A DNA stretch of 64,000 bases from Pholis gunnellus. Taxonomy: Eukaryota > Chordata > Actinopteri > Perciformes > Pholidae. The notes under the pieces were generated by a model. The model had not been told where the DNA came from. It saw nothing but the letters and a program-made list of their open reading frames with translations, and searched no databases. The stretch covers positions 15,309,303 to 15,373,302 of the forward strand of contig OU342814.1 in the NCBI GenBank assembly GCA_910591455.2. The letters run 5' to 3'. Positions 52,384 to 63,930 of this stretch are shown in pieces. Within the stretch, counting starts at the first letter, position 1. Each line of letters begins with the position of its first letter. A program made the translations under genes and the position numbers.

Positions 52384-52628
52384 ATGGGCGAGCACTGAGC
52401 AGCCGCCAGCGCGTAGGGAAGGTCGAGCTCTCGCTCCACATCACATAACAGTCTATGGTCACGGCCTCTTGGACGCGGGACAGCATTTATGCAGGCGGAG
52501 CAGAAATGATCCCTCACCAGGATGCGTTCCGCTCGCTGACGGTTCTGTGCGCCAGTAGCACGTTTATGTGCACCGGTTTGACTAAATAAACGCAATATTT
52601 CTGTATAATGGCGTTCGTCATAAACCGG
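52384..52628. promoter_or_regulatory. Isolated CpG-rich cluster
   Basis: About 21 CpG in 245 bases, in otherwise CpG-poor DNA. The minus strand has an 89-codon open frame across it (52,326-52,595), rich in arginine because of the composition; I recognise no protein in it. It could be an alternative promoter, an unrecognised exon or a young CpG-rich repeat. Confidence 0.35.
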
Positions 52629-52639
52629 GGACAGCCTAG

Positions 52640-55600
52640 CTTATCTTTAAGGTTGTTTGCTGGGTAAAGCAGTTGGTCTCTTAAATGAAACAAATTTGCC
52701 TCCCAATATCTCTAAAACTGCCCTTAACTGTCTTTATAAATGCTAGCCAGCAAGCTTAGTGACAGCCAGTAACAGGATGGGATTTCTGAGCTCCTATACT
52801 GTTCCCAGATCAAGAAGTAGCTCCAATATGGAAGCTAACTGCCCCTGGCTGAAACCACTGCGTTTTCTATTGTAGAATTGTTTATATGTGTGTTTGTTAG
52901 TACTGTATGTGTTAAAAAGGAAGTTATTAAGTTTGTCTAAGGGTATGTTGTTTCACTGTTGATGTAGGTAAGCGTCTCATTATTTCCAGTTTGGGGGCTA
53001 AACCAAATAGCATGCAGCATGTTGACAACATAAAAGGGATTTTAATGCTTTTTATGCTGTTTCTCAAAGATCAGGGTTGATCAAGGTTGAATTTATTGTA
53101 CCCAAAGACAAAACAGTCTTTCATACAATTCATTAAAGCTACATACTAAACAGTAAATGGAGTAAACAGAAAGACACCTCTCTTTGTCTCTATTCAGAAA
53201 AGGGTGATGATGCAGGTTAGGCCTTTATGTATAACACAGGGCTTTACCAGTGTGTTGCAACAGTTATGAAGGTAGATCTGCATGGCTCAGTTTACTTGTG
53301 CAACGGCTAGTGGTACACTACATGTCCAGTGTACTAAAAGAGTTCAGATGTGTTCATCAACAAATATGATTTGAATCGGATAAAAGACTTAACTACCAGG
53401 CTAATGATGCCAGTTGTACGGCCAAGCTGATAGTTATCATGGAGGTATCAGTAAAATATCACTCGGGATCCACCGCATTAGAGTATACGACCTACTACAG
53501 CACGAGCTGTTTGTGGAGCAGCTACTGTATGCATCACTGAATAGTATAATGGAGACTGACAGGAAATGTGGGAGACTGAAGGGATATTATCTGATAATGA
53601 GATTAGAAATTCCGCCCATGTTCACAAATAAGTGAGAAGATGATTGCACTCCAGTTTATTGAGGCGTGGTTTGCCTCTGTATTTGCTTCTATGTACAATA
53701 GATGTTATGAATTGTCTTTCATACAGTAATGTGCATTATGGATCGAACCCTTTCCTCTTTTTCTGTATAGGTGTGTGTGAGTTTGACAACAGGGCGAGAT
53801 GTGGTGTGATCATAGGAACTCAAATCAGGTATTTGTCTTTCCCATTTTAATGTTTGCGTTGCGTGCATGCATTTGTGCATTGGTGGACTTAGAGTGGGAC
53901 ATCCCAGAGATATACTGAATCGGACAGGATGGGCCGTGGAGGTTTTTAAAGCATTGCTTTGCTATGTTTTATTGATGTCCCTAAGATGATTCACCCTGAC
54001 ATTTTTTGATGCTCTCTGTCTCAAGCAAATCTCTTGCCATCATAAAACATAAAACAGCTTGTCCAGGGTCCACTTGGTAAATATTTAAGGGTCCCCCCCT
54101 ATCAGTGTTGACCAGTGTCTGAGGCCCAGACTGTGTTGTCTTTAGAGGAAGACTTTAACTGTTATTAGGGATTACCAAAGTCTATTCTTTCCTTTTAAAG
54201 CTGGGACAGGAATTTAATTCCAAGATAAACAACACACATTTGAGCCGTTGCGAGTCAACCAAACAGCCTGGCACCAGAATACTGAAAGTGGCTAAGATCT
54301 GGAAAGAGCTGCAGTCTGTGGAGGTACTAGCAAACATTTCCCATTGCAGGGAATTATTTTATTCAGTGTCACAAATATCGTATTCTGGAGAGCCGCATTT
54401 AGGCTTTTGTTCGTTAACAGTGTCTTTGTGGAAAATAGTTGTATGGAAATAAGCATGATATAAAAAAAGTGAGTCCTCCGTTTTACGTCCATTGGCCTCC
54501 TCAAACCGTGCCTTCAAACGTCCGCTCCTTAGGGCTGATAAAGTGACACGGTCAACTTGGGCATCAGCAGTCTTTTAAAATATCTCTGTTTTAGGGATTC
54601 TAAAATGCCGGAATAGTGTGGACGCTAGTGGGAATGTAGCCTAAGTGAAGCTATAGATGTGTTTGACCTTGACCTTAAGACATCTTCACATTTTGCTGTT
54701 CAGGGGTCTCTGAGACACTTTGACTCGACAAGCCCCAGACCTGTGACTGAACCCCTCCTTTATTATTGTCTCAACAGATGATTCTTTCTTTGCAATTGGC
54801 TTTCTTTTGTTGTGAAAGGGGTGAAACAAGCCGCACATCTTGATCAATATCTGTATGCTGATTGGGCGGGGGGATGCATTTAGAAGACAAAGCAGTTGAT
54901 AGAGCAGCAGCTGCTGCCTCTGCGGAACTCACAAGGAAACATTGTGTTTTGCTAATAATTTAATTAAACAGCTAGACTCTAAACATTTGCACTCTTTATA
55001 AACCAGGATGATGAAAGTGACAACTCAATGTTACCCATGCAAGACCGAATCAGAAATGCATAAATTGTTTGATCTTCTGCTTAGTAACAGCAGTTAAGTT
55101 GATCTTTGTGCTGGAGGGGGCCACACTCAAACTGAGATTCATGTAATTTCTGACCGAATTATTATAAAGATAACTTTTCCCACCTGGTTATGAGTTTTAG
55201 ATGAGGTTTGTGTCTTGTAAAATCTTTGCAAAACTGATAATTAATGCAGGTTCTTTAATTTTTCTACCGGAAAAAAAGTCTTTTCATAGCTGCCAGATGC
55301 AAGTACTCATATTGCAAATGCAAATTAGGACTCATATGTTGATCATTTAAATGTATCTCTCTTTCTGTGTCTCTGTTTTTGACTGCCTCACATTCACTCT
55401 CTCAGTTTCTTCAATTTGCTTGTTGTGGAAATAGGAGAAGTTTGAGTTTTTTTTAGGTTTTGGTCCACCACTTTTGAAGGTAACAGGCCCAGTACTTGTG
55501 ACAGGTTCAGAGTTTGTGTGTAAGTTGAATAACAAGGAGGACGGAGAAAAGAGATGAGACGAGATGAATAAAGAGGCAGCGGTGCAGGAAGAGAAGAATG

Positions 55601-56790
55601 TACCGCAGCATATAGGGAATATAGCCGAGGCTGAGCAAGTGGTTGGAGCGTAAGGGGCACAGATGAGGTTCAGATGGTTATACTCATAGATGGCGTGTTC
55701 GGTCAAGCACAGGCACAGACCATCAGGCTCGCATGGCACTAAAATGGGGGTCAAGATCAGATATTATAGGTAAGAACAGGAAATCACAGTTGATCCAAGG
55801 AATATGGTATACCTGCACTTCATTGTAGAGAAACCAGTGAAGGTGCCGAACCAGAGACTTATCTTATTAATCATATTACAGGAGAGACAAGTGAATGAAG
55901 AAAATATCATTGTTTATTATAACAAATGATGTGTGATAATGTCTTAACAGAAAGTCTAAGCTAAGACTCTGAAGGGAGATGTGTAATCGATGGGCATCTG
56001 CCCTGACCAGCAGCAAGATAACCCCCCCCATGGAGTCCAGACTCTGGTGTTGGTGTTTGATGATTGTGGTGAGGCTTGTAGGCTGACGAGGCTGATGAAA
56101 TGTTGAATCTGATGAATCAGAAAAGACTGGGCAATGTCAGAGAGTTGGAGGTGCGTGTGTACCAGAGTTAAAATCTTATTTAAAAGGAGACAGCAGCAAT
56201 ATGATTGGCTAACATGTAGGTGCGTGTTGCTGTGTTCTTGGATGGATGTGACCAGCTGATGAGAACAGCGGATATCATGATTGAAAGCCCCAAACAATGA
56301 AAGCAAGGAGATTATGACTGAGCGTGCATGAGACGAGTACATGGCAGAATGTATGAGGAATAAACTACAGGCCTAAGCATGCAAACGTGTAGCGTTCCTG
56401 ACTGAACTTGCGCTAGTGCTTCATTTGGGTTGCCTTTTAAAACAGTCCCTGGCTTTTCATGGGGTTTCTATTGGAATAGAGGAGGGTGAGAAAAGCGTGC
56501 CTTTGAGGCAATCCAATTCAGTGCTCCTCTTCTACGGCTTTGCTGTAACACTAATACAAGCTCCCTCATCACTCAAGCTCCGAATGCATCTCCCTGACAA
56601 AACAGTAATCAGTGCTCTGTCTAGCATCCCTTAATGGGATGTTAAAAACTGCGGCAAGTTTATGACTGTTGTTTCATTCATCTCCAATTTCATTTGGATG
56701 TTTCCTGTAGGCAGAACACAAACTTCAGAAATTCAGGGAGGCTGTGCTGTCTGACAACTTGGCCTTTTTATTGTGTGTTTGTGTGTTTTG
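52640..56790. other. Non-coding block with unclassified open frames
   Basis: No recognisable exon. A 73-codon plus frame at 53,414-53,635 and a 135-codon minus frame at 55,347-55,754 are the longest. The second lies in a purine-rich plus strand (55.4-56.4 kb), which favours open frames on the opposite strand by composition. A 14-bp palindrome with a CAGCTG E-box centre is at 54,904-54,917. Confidence 0.4.
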
Positions 56791-57091
56791 GCATTGGGGC
56801 TGCAAAATTAATCAAATTTTTATCAAAATCTCAATACGGCCTTGTGCAATTTTCAAATTGCAGGAGGTGCAATATTTGTTAAGGACAAATGTGTGTCTAA
56901 ATAATTTTGATATTGCAGAGATGACCTGGCCTACACATCACATTCGCTGCAAAAATAACATCACAATCATTTCAATGTTTTTCGAAAGAAAATAAGAATA
57001 ATTATGTAAAAATTATCATTCCCTCTAATATTGCAAATCAAATTGCAATTGCAATATCGGTCAAAAATAAGTGTTCAGCCCTACTTGGCCT
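56787..57091. mobile_element. hAT-type MITE with degenerate 8-bp target duplication
   Basis: The left end TGGGGCTGCAA (from 56,795) and right end TTCAGCCCTA (to 57,083) are imperfect inverted repeats of the TAGGGCTGCACGAT type. The interior is built of phrases such as tttttatcaaaatctcaata and aattgcaattgcaatatcgg, diagnostic of this family in fish. Flanks tttggcat (56,787-56,794) and cttggcct (57,084-57,091) agree at six of eight positions, as expected for an aged hAT target duplication. There is no transposase gene. Confidence 0.75.
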
Positions 57092-58630
57092 CCTGATAGC
57101 TGTGCCTTACTGATCTGCAGCGCACCTGGAATTGGGTTTTAAAGGGTTCAGGATAAAGGAACACGCGTGGTGTGTAGGTGCAGAGCACACAGCAGAATGA
57201 AATTGCTGTCTTTGTGTGTGTTTGCTCTTTTGCAGTGAAGTTAGCCGAGACATTTGTGTTCAGATAATGTCTGTGCTTACAGCATCTAAGTTTTATTCTG
57301 AATCTTTTGTAGCTGCATTTCACTGTACAAATCGTTGTGAAGCAAAAGCGGCATCTGAAAGAGAAGATAGAAACTACGAATGTCAGCGGTGGCCAGTAAC
57401 ACACAGAAAAAAGGACTTTCATTGTCAGTTGTTAGGTGGGGTTTTTTTGTGTACATTTTTTTCTTTATCTACAAATCGCTTTATCCGTCCTGTAAGTTGG
57501 AGTGTGATAATGCAGGTGTTTTTACCGAGCTCCATACTCATGTTTCTAATTACACTGATGCAAACCAAAGATGTAATTTTGTGTGTTGGAAAATATGTTA
57601 GGAATTGTGTTATTGTTAAATCCATGTTCGTTAAATGGCGTCACATGTTGTCACCTATCAAGTCCACATCTTATTTTGTGAATTATTATAATTTTGGGTC
57701 ATTATGACAGACTGAGGTCACCTTGTACAACAAAATCTGTCAGGAAAGAGAGCTTTATTGGCCCTGTAAACAAATAAAACATAATCCTACCTCAAACCCA
57801 CTGCCATTTGGTAAAACTCACCATATTCTCATGACCCTTTTTTGTATTAAAGCATAATAAGCCCATAATCATCATTGCTGGAGTTCGAACCATTGACGAT
57901 GAAAAGAAAATGAAATGCAACACAAAGATTACATTTGTATCTGGCCATTGGTTCATGGTCCACTGTTCATGTAGATAACTATCTTATGCAAGTGTCTAAT
58001 ACAGAGTATGACCAATACATCGGCAGATTGATTTGATTCACCATCATCTCTGGATTTTTTGGCATATTTACAGTTTGAAAGTGAACAAAAGTCATTTTAA
58101 TTTTCAGTTTAAGTTTGTTTGTAACAGAAGTGGACCACCATGCCAAAAATCCTTCCTAGTTGCATTCACAGTTGTTTTTAATAAAGGAACATATATTTTC
58201 AAGTCATGCTGAAAACAACGAAGCCCGCTTTTCCATGTCTACTCATCAATGTGTGGACACCGGTGTGTCTGTGGTGAAAGGGCTTATTCAGGAGACACAA
58301 TACCTGACAAGTAATAATGCATGAGTCTGCTGCTGAGCCCAACGCTATGATGAGGGCCAAATTCAAGTTCACATAATTTGCTGTTCGTCTGACAGCTGTC
58401 TGTCTCTGGTCCTGTTTTGCCTTCAGTGTATTCTAGATGTTGTCACGATGGAGTTCTTGAAAATCAGCCCACTCCACCACCTTCAAATCCAATCTCTGTC
58501 ACGTCACCTCTGTCTGATTGCCTGTGTGAAAGGTGTTTATACAAGTCTGAAATTACATATTGTTCATCACACACATGCGTCACACGCATGCATGTACACA
58601 CATCCCCCAGGAAGAGCGCCAAGCGTTTAA
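57092..58630. other. Non-coding, with the longest open frame of the window
   Basis: The plus-strand frame at 57,216-57,707 is open for 163 codons, and a 113-codon frame overlaps it on the minus strand. Neither shows a domain or family likeness. The plus translation is rich in hydrophobic residues in its second half, but this follows from T-rich DNA. Confidence 0.4.
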
Positions 58631-58639
58631 GCAAATTTC

Positions 58640-59078
58640 ACATCGTGGCCAAACTGTGAGGTCTGTCACGTGATGCCATAGGGCCCAAAAATACTTTCCC
58701 CCATAGACTTACATTGGGAAGGAGATGTCTGTAACTCAATGGATATATTTTTTTCTTGAGGTAAATCAACTTCCCAACATTAACACATTATTAGCCCTTA
58801 TTAAAAATCATTAGGTCCTAAAATTTGACAGCCGAATCCGGGGTTATTTTCCTTCCTCCGTTCGTGTGAATGAGCCCCAGAATGGAGGCAGAGGGCTGGG
58901 ACTCGGGGTTACAGGAAACGCTAAAGCGGAAGATCGCCAGAAGAGCCGCATATTTTCATCAGAATTTTACTCTGAAGTCAAACTTTATTTGCTTCATGTG
59001 TCACTGAGTAGCTTTCGTAGGAATGAATGGGGCGCCGCCCTCCGAAACTGTATCCAGTTATTTTTATACATCCGTGGT

Positions 59079-59080
<2 letters not shown>
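58640..59080. mobile_element. CpG-containing teleost interspersed repeat
   Basis: Diagnostic phrases are cccccatagacttacattgg, gaggtaaatcaacttcccaa, tcctaaaatttgacagccga, aaagcggaagatcgccagaa and aatggggcgccgcc, ending in agttatttttatacatccgt. I recognise this order from many percomorph loci. The copy looks fairly complete and is followed directly by a CA microsatellite. Open frames across it come from the repeat. Confidence 0.65.

Positions 59081-59081
<1 letters not shown>

Positions 59082-59116
<35 letters not shown>
59082..59116. repeat. (CA)17 microsatellite
   Basis: A pure CA tract directly after the interspersed repeat, possibly grown from the repeat's 3' end. Confidence 0.96.
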
Positions 59117-59119
<3 letters not shown>

Positions 59120-61385
59120 AACACTCAGGAAACGGGAACGAAGTGAGCACAAAAATAAAGTTGCAGCAGCCACCCAGGGTGGCTACATCAGTTCATTTGG
59201 AATTTTCTTTTGACTTGTCAGAACCCATTTCACAATACAGTCTTTTTGTCTCCAATGAACACTAACAGCGAGGGAGATTTAGCAATCTGCTTACCGGGCA
59301 CGCAGGTCAAGGGCATTTTTCAGGAAATGGAAGTTTTATAGCTTTTGTTTTCTCTCCCCTTCTCTTTGTATCTGCTATTACTCCTTTATCTTAGCCCCAT
59401 ATCGGACTAATCTCCCGATAGCATCTCCGCCCCCCTATCTCCTGCATCTTATCTGTAGTGCCAGACACAAGGAAATGCAGTACAAGAAAAAGAGAGATAA
59501 AGGGAGAAAATGTGTCACTGAATTAGGGCGAGATGGAGAATAGACGGTGTAAGAGAGTGAGAAAAAGAAGGTTTCAAAGTCTTTCTGTATTGGTGCCGTT
59601 AAGCTCCATAATCACACAAAGTAAGTCGGTCTGTGTTTTTCAGTCCCCCTCTTCACTGCAGAACAAAATGAATGTATGTATTTGTAATTTTAACAGTTTA
59701 AATATTTCTATTCAATTCTGAGAAAAGTTATTTCACATGATGAATTTAGACAAGATTTCTTTTGTTCTTTTTTTTTTGCAAAGGATTCTGGCCAGGCCTT
59801 TATCTAGTACATTTGTTTGGATATAATACATCTTTACACTCTTGTTTTGAGTATGTATTGATTTGCACTTTGTGACTATCCCAGCTCCGTGCACAAACAA
59901 ACTGTGACACCAATCAGTGTCCTCACAAAGCCCTCACTTTGGCACTTAATTGATCCTTGTTTGCACAAACTGTCATGTTTTAAAGGATGATAAGGACTTG
60001 ACTCGATTCTGTTCACTTTTAAAGTTGAAAGTCAGTTATAGAAGTCAACTGCTCTTTCAGGTGCTAATGGACTCTCTGGAGGTCTGGTTGCCCCTGGACA
60101 CAAAAGTAATAACCTGTGGTTGCTGTCAAAGAACTCCCTCCCCAAGATTGCCATGGTGCAAAAGGAGGAAGAGGGGTAAAAAAAAAAAAAAAAGTAAGAG
60201 GGAACATTTTCATTACTGTTGGTTTCTATAGCGGCTGGGATTCCTAGTAACAACTCTGGTGTTAGTACTCTGGTCCCCATGTGTTCCAATTATCAAACCA
60301 CTTCAGCTTCTATGCCAAAGAAATCACATCTCATGAGTATCTGTTGTCACAGCTGTAGGGCAACTGAAAGAAAAATTACAAAGAGTATTACAGAAATAAA
60401 CATGCAATTATTTTTATTTATTACTTCATTATTTATTATAACTAGTAGACATTATTCCATTACCAATGGATCACATAATTACTTGTATTCGTGTAATGAT
60501 CTCACAGAGAATGATCCCCTCTGGAGTTCCAATAAGCTCTTTAGAACATTTCAGCATCTTTCAGCTCATTTGTTTTGGTTTTGTTTTCCGCTCCAACACA
60601 GTTGAGCATTTAGCAGCTAAAGGGTGACAATAGTCATTGCAGGTTTAGAATCGCAAGACGTGTGTACGCAAACTGTTGCATGTGACGAGTAGCTTTGCTC
60701 ATGTTCCTTTTTGTGTGATGATTGACCTGATGTACCTTTGCATCACAATCCAAACTGTACAGTTGCACATTGATCACGGTTTTACCACACTAAAAGCCTT
60801 TTCACACCATGGTCGATTTCTCATGCAGAAAACTCAGACAGCTATAACGTATAGCTTGACTTCAGGTCTGCAATGTAAATATTTGCAAAGTGGCTCAAAT
60901 CTGGGAGCAGTAAAATATTCTGCATAATTATACAACACGATTGCATAGGCCATTTTCAGATTAGCTTGTGGATTTAAATTTACATTCTTGCAGAGCACAT
61001 TTCCTGCATCAAAAGGAGCAGGGAAACACCACAACACGGCATTTTGAACAAACTAGTCACAGTTATTTTTAAGTCCAACCCCTGTGCAGACTTAAGCCCA
61101 TGGATATTCTATGCTAAACTGGTGAGTCAGCATGTCTTTAGCCTAAACCCCCCTTTCTTTTCTTTTGGTTTGAATAACAGTTGAATAACTTCATTATGAA
61201 CTCAAATTTGTTCGCTGGAACTCCTTAACTCTTCAACTCATCCTCGGGGAACTGACAGGTTACAATGGGACAGAATTGTTTGTATTGATGTTTAAGCGCC
61301 CCGATTATCTCAATGATATACTGTATTTCTAAGGCTTACCCACTCTCCATGTGTCTTACTGTCTTGTTCACTTCTTTTCTTCGAC
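59120..61385. other. Non-coding block, no gene seen
   Basis: No recognisable exon. It contains an A17 run at 60,178-60,194. Confidence 0.45.
60178..60194. repeat. A17 homopolymer
   Basis: Seventeen consecutive A, preceded by a purine-rich stretch. It could be the tail of a lost retrocopy, but the 5' side shows no recognisable transcript. Confidence 0.9.
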
Positions 61386-61390
61386 CTCTT

Positions 61391-61444
<54 letters not shown>
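61391..61444. repeat. Compound (TC)n(CA)n microsatellite
   Basis: A short TC tract followed by about 22 CA units with one CG interruption. Confidence 0.96.
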
Positions 61445-61447
<3 letters not shown>

Positions 61448-61833
61448 CTTGTCAGCTTTCTCTGACCTCCCTCCCTCTCCCTCTTGCTTGCCCACCGTCT
61501 CAGTTGCTCTGACCTCTCAATAACACACAAGCTGTCAGTGCCAAACTATGAATGTCCCTTGACACTTATTCGACTCAAGACTCCCTTCGGCATTTCCATT
61601 TGCACTGAGCCAATTTCAATTTTTATAGTGGGTCTGGTGGGGGCTGGTGCAAAGCCTGGAGTCAGAATAAGCCAAAGTTGAAAACGGAAACAAGCATCCT
61701 GTGCAGAACTATGTGTGTTTGTGTGAATGCCTGTGTGTGTCTGTGTTGGTTTTCACTCAACCATGGAGGCTAGCTGAGCCCCCCTTTGGCAATTCTACCA
61801 TCTGAACTAACTACCCACCTTATATAGCTCGAC

Positions 61834-62141
61834 AAGTACACGTATTCGAAAGGAGTCAGTTGAGGTGGTTCGGGCATCTAATCAGGATGCCTGCTGGACG
61901 CCTCCCACTGGAGGTTTTCCGGGCACGTCCAACTGGGCAGAGACCCCGGGGAAGACCCAGAACACGCTGGAGGGATTGTATCTCCCAGCTGGCCTGGGAA
62001 CGCCTCGGTATCCCCCAGTATGAGCCGGAAAATGTTGCGGGCGAGAGGGAAGTCTGGGTCAGCCTGCTTGGCCTGCTGCCACCGCGACCCGACCCCGGAT
62101 AAGCGGAGGAAAATGGATGGATGGATGGAAGTACACGTATT
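61834..62141 (+). mobile_element. 5'-truncated LINE 3' end with 13-bp target duplication
   Basis: AAGTACACGTATT at 61,834-61,846 is repeated exactly at 62,129-62,141 and brackets a 282-bp insertion. The insertion encodes the C-terminal end of a non-LTR reverse transcriptase in an intact frame (LRWFGHLIRMPAGRLPLEVF near 61,860) to the stop at 62,100-62,102, followed by gataagcggaggaaaatgg and an (ATGG)n tail. The tail type and protein suggest an RTE/Rex3-like family of fish, though the family name is from memory. Severe 5' truncation is typical of target-primed reverse transcription. Confidence 0.88.
61860..62102 (+). pseudogene. LINE reverse transcriptase C-terminal fragment
   Basis: Eighty codons of the C-terminal tail of a fish LINE polyprotein, beginning within the retrotransposon at its truncation point. 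Motifs are RWFGHLIRM, TGQRPRGRPRTRW and LGLLPPRPDPG. There are no frameshifts and one natural stop, but no catalytic reverse transcriptase or endonuclease domain is present, so it is a dead fragment. The first codon is TTG, not ATG. Confidence 0.85.
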
Positions 62142-63150
62142 GACTTGTCAAGTGCATTCCATGGACCTTTCTTACTTTTAAGATAAATCAGCCTAGTTAA
62201 TAACAATCTGTTAGAGGAGTTAATTGGCATGCTAATGAAGACTCACGGCAGAAAGCTCACCGCTGGGAGTGCAGGGTGCTGTTCTGCTTTACAGAGATGG
62301 CTCTAATTCAGCACCATGGACAGCATCAACTACTTCACTGTGTGGGAGGCTGCCTTCTACCCACATCGGTGTATACATAAATAGCTAATGACATTACACA
62401 CTCACCATTCAAGTGTGCAGGAGTACCTGTATTTTGTAGAAAAGTCGGTTGGAGCTCTGGTATTTATTTGGTCTCAAATGTGTCTTTTTGCATATTTGTC
62501 AAGTTAAAGCTCTACAATTGTAGAAAAAACACTGTTATATCTGTTGTTATTTATTTTGCTCAGTCATGTGCATGCCTTCGAAGCAAATGCAAAGGGTGGT
62601 GCTTTATGAAGTCCAGCTCACATGCCTCCAGAAAATGTACCGGTAGAGAAAGAGAGAATGTGTCCTTGCACCATGCTGTGCTCAAAAAGCAAGACATCCC
62701 TATCCTATCCTAGATTTTCTTCACACATGGTGTCACGCATCAGCAAGTCTGTTAGCTGTCTACTCCTCTCTCAACTTGTGGTACTTGGTGCGGTACAGAC
62801 AGTACAAGGAGTGAGAAGGCTTTTTTTTGTGTTTTTTTGTTAATATTGTATTACCAACATAAACCTCTAAAATAACAGTATAGTCGGTAATTAGACAGCT
62901 CGTTTCAAACGTCACCTTGTCAACTGATACCAATGCCAATATCAACATTGTCTGTTAATTGTATGATAATCATGCATACAAGCTATTCAAATAGAAAGAT
63001 ATATGTGGAAACGAAGATGAGTGATGGCCTATTAGTGCCACTGCCACGCATAAACATACCTGTTATCTTGCGTACAATACTGAACTATTCAAATAGATAA
63101 ATAAAGACCTCTGCTGTAGGGTATTAAGGAAAGTTGCAGATTAGGTAAGA
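62142..63150. other. Non-coding block, no gene seen
   Basis: No recognisable exon or repeat. Short T-runs at 62,822-62,840. Confidence 0.45.
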
Positions 63151-63930
63151 ATTTCTAGTGTCTTTTTTTTGCTATTTCCAACCGCTGAATTTTAGCGAAC
63201 TCCTCCTAGGGAATTAATTGGATCAACTTCAAATTTTGTCAGTACAATCTAAAGACCTTCGTGATTAAACGTTATCAAAGGTCTGTTGTTTTTGTGGAAC
63301 GGTGTTGCCGTGGCGATGCATTCTTCACCATGAAAAACGATAGTGTTTTTGTGGGGCTAAAAATGTCAACAATTTGGGAGGCACGTGAATCACATGTAGA
63401 CTTAAAAAAAAGTCTAGTTGTCCATGTTGTAAATCCAACCTGAAGTTAGTCATTTCGAATTTTGTATGAATTTCTCATGTTTTTTTAGCTATTTCCAGGC
63501 ACTGTACTTTATTGAACTCCTCCTATCGAAACTATCACATCAACTTCAAATTTGGTCACAACAATCTCAAGAACTTTGTGATGAAAAGTTATGAAAAGTT
63601 AGTTGTTTCATGGAACGGCGGGAACGTGGTATGGCGGCCATTTTACATGGTTCGCCATCATCCATCGAGCCGTTGTAACTCGACTGCACTTTGTCAAAAC
63701 TGTCCCAAACTTTACAATGTTGTTTTTATCAGAGCAGCAGAGGCCTGGCAAAATGACCTGGCTACGCCGCTGGTCCATGCAGGAAATACCGTCTAACTCG
63801 TGCATGCAGTGTCTGTTTGTCACAGAAATGCACGGCCGCGTCAAACCGAGTCCTGCCAGTACCCTCGGCGTGTGTGATGGCGTGAGGGCACGATCAATGC
63901 TGCTTACAGCTTTAATTATATTTATATTCT
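63151..63930. mobile_element. Teleost repeat with two tandem modules
   Basis: Two modules of about 160 bases (from about 63,170 and 63,485) both read gctatttcca, gaactcctcct, atcaacttcaaattt, caatct, aaagacctt/agaacttt, cgtgat and tggaacgg, and differ by scattered substitutions. The second continues through ggcggccattttacatggtt and cgccatcatccatcgagccg to the end phrase gtgagggcacgatcaatgct with gcttacagctttaatt. This order matches a dispersed, tandem-prone repeat that I know from percomorph fish. Open frames on both strands at 63.5-63.97 kb are inside the repeat. Confidence 0.65.

Noticed and set aside
53771..53828. Possible short exon after ttctgtatag, ending before gtattt
   Set aside because: Weak sites, no recognised peptide and no partner exons.
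57885..57905. Minus-strand phrase GGTTCGAACTCC resembling a tRNA B box
   Set aside because: No A box or cloverleaf arms at the right distance, so neither a tRNA nor a tRNA-derived SINE is supported.
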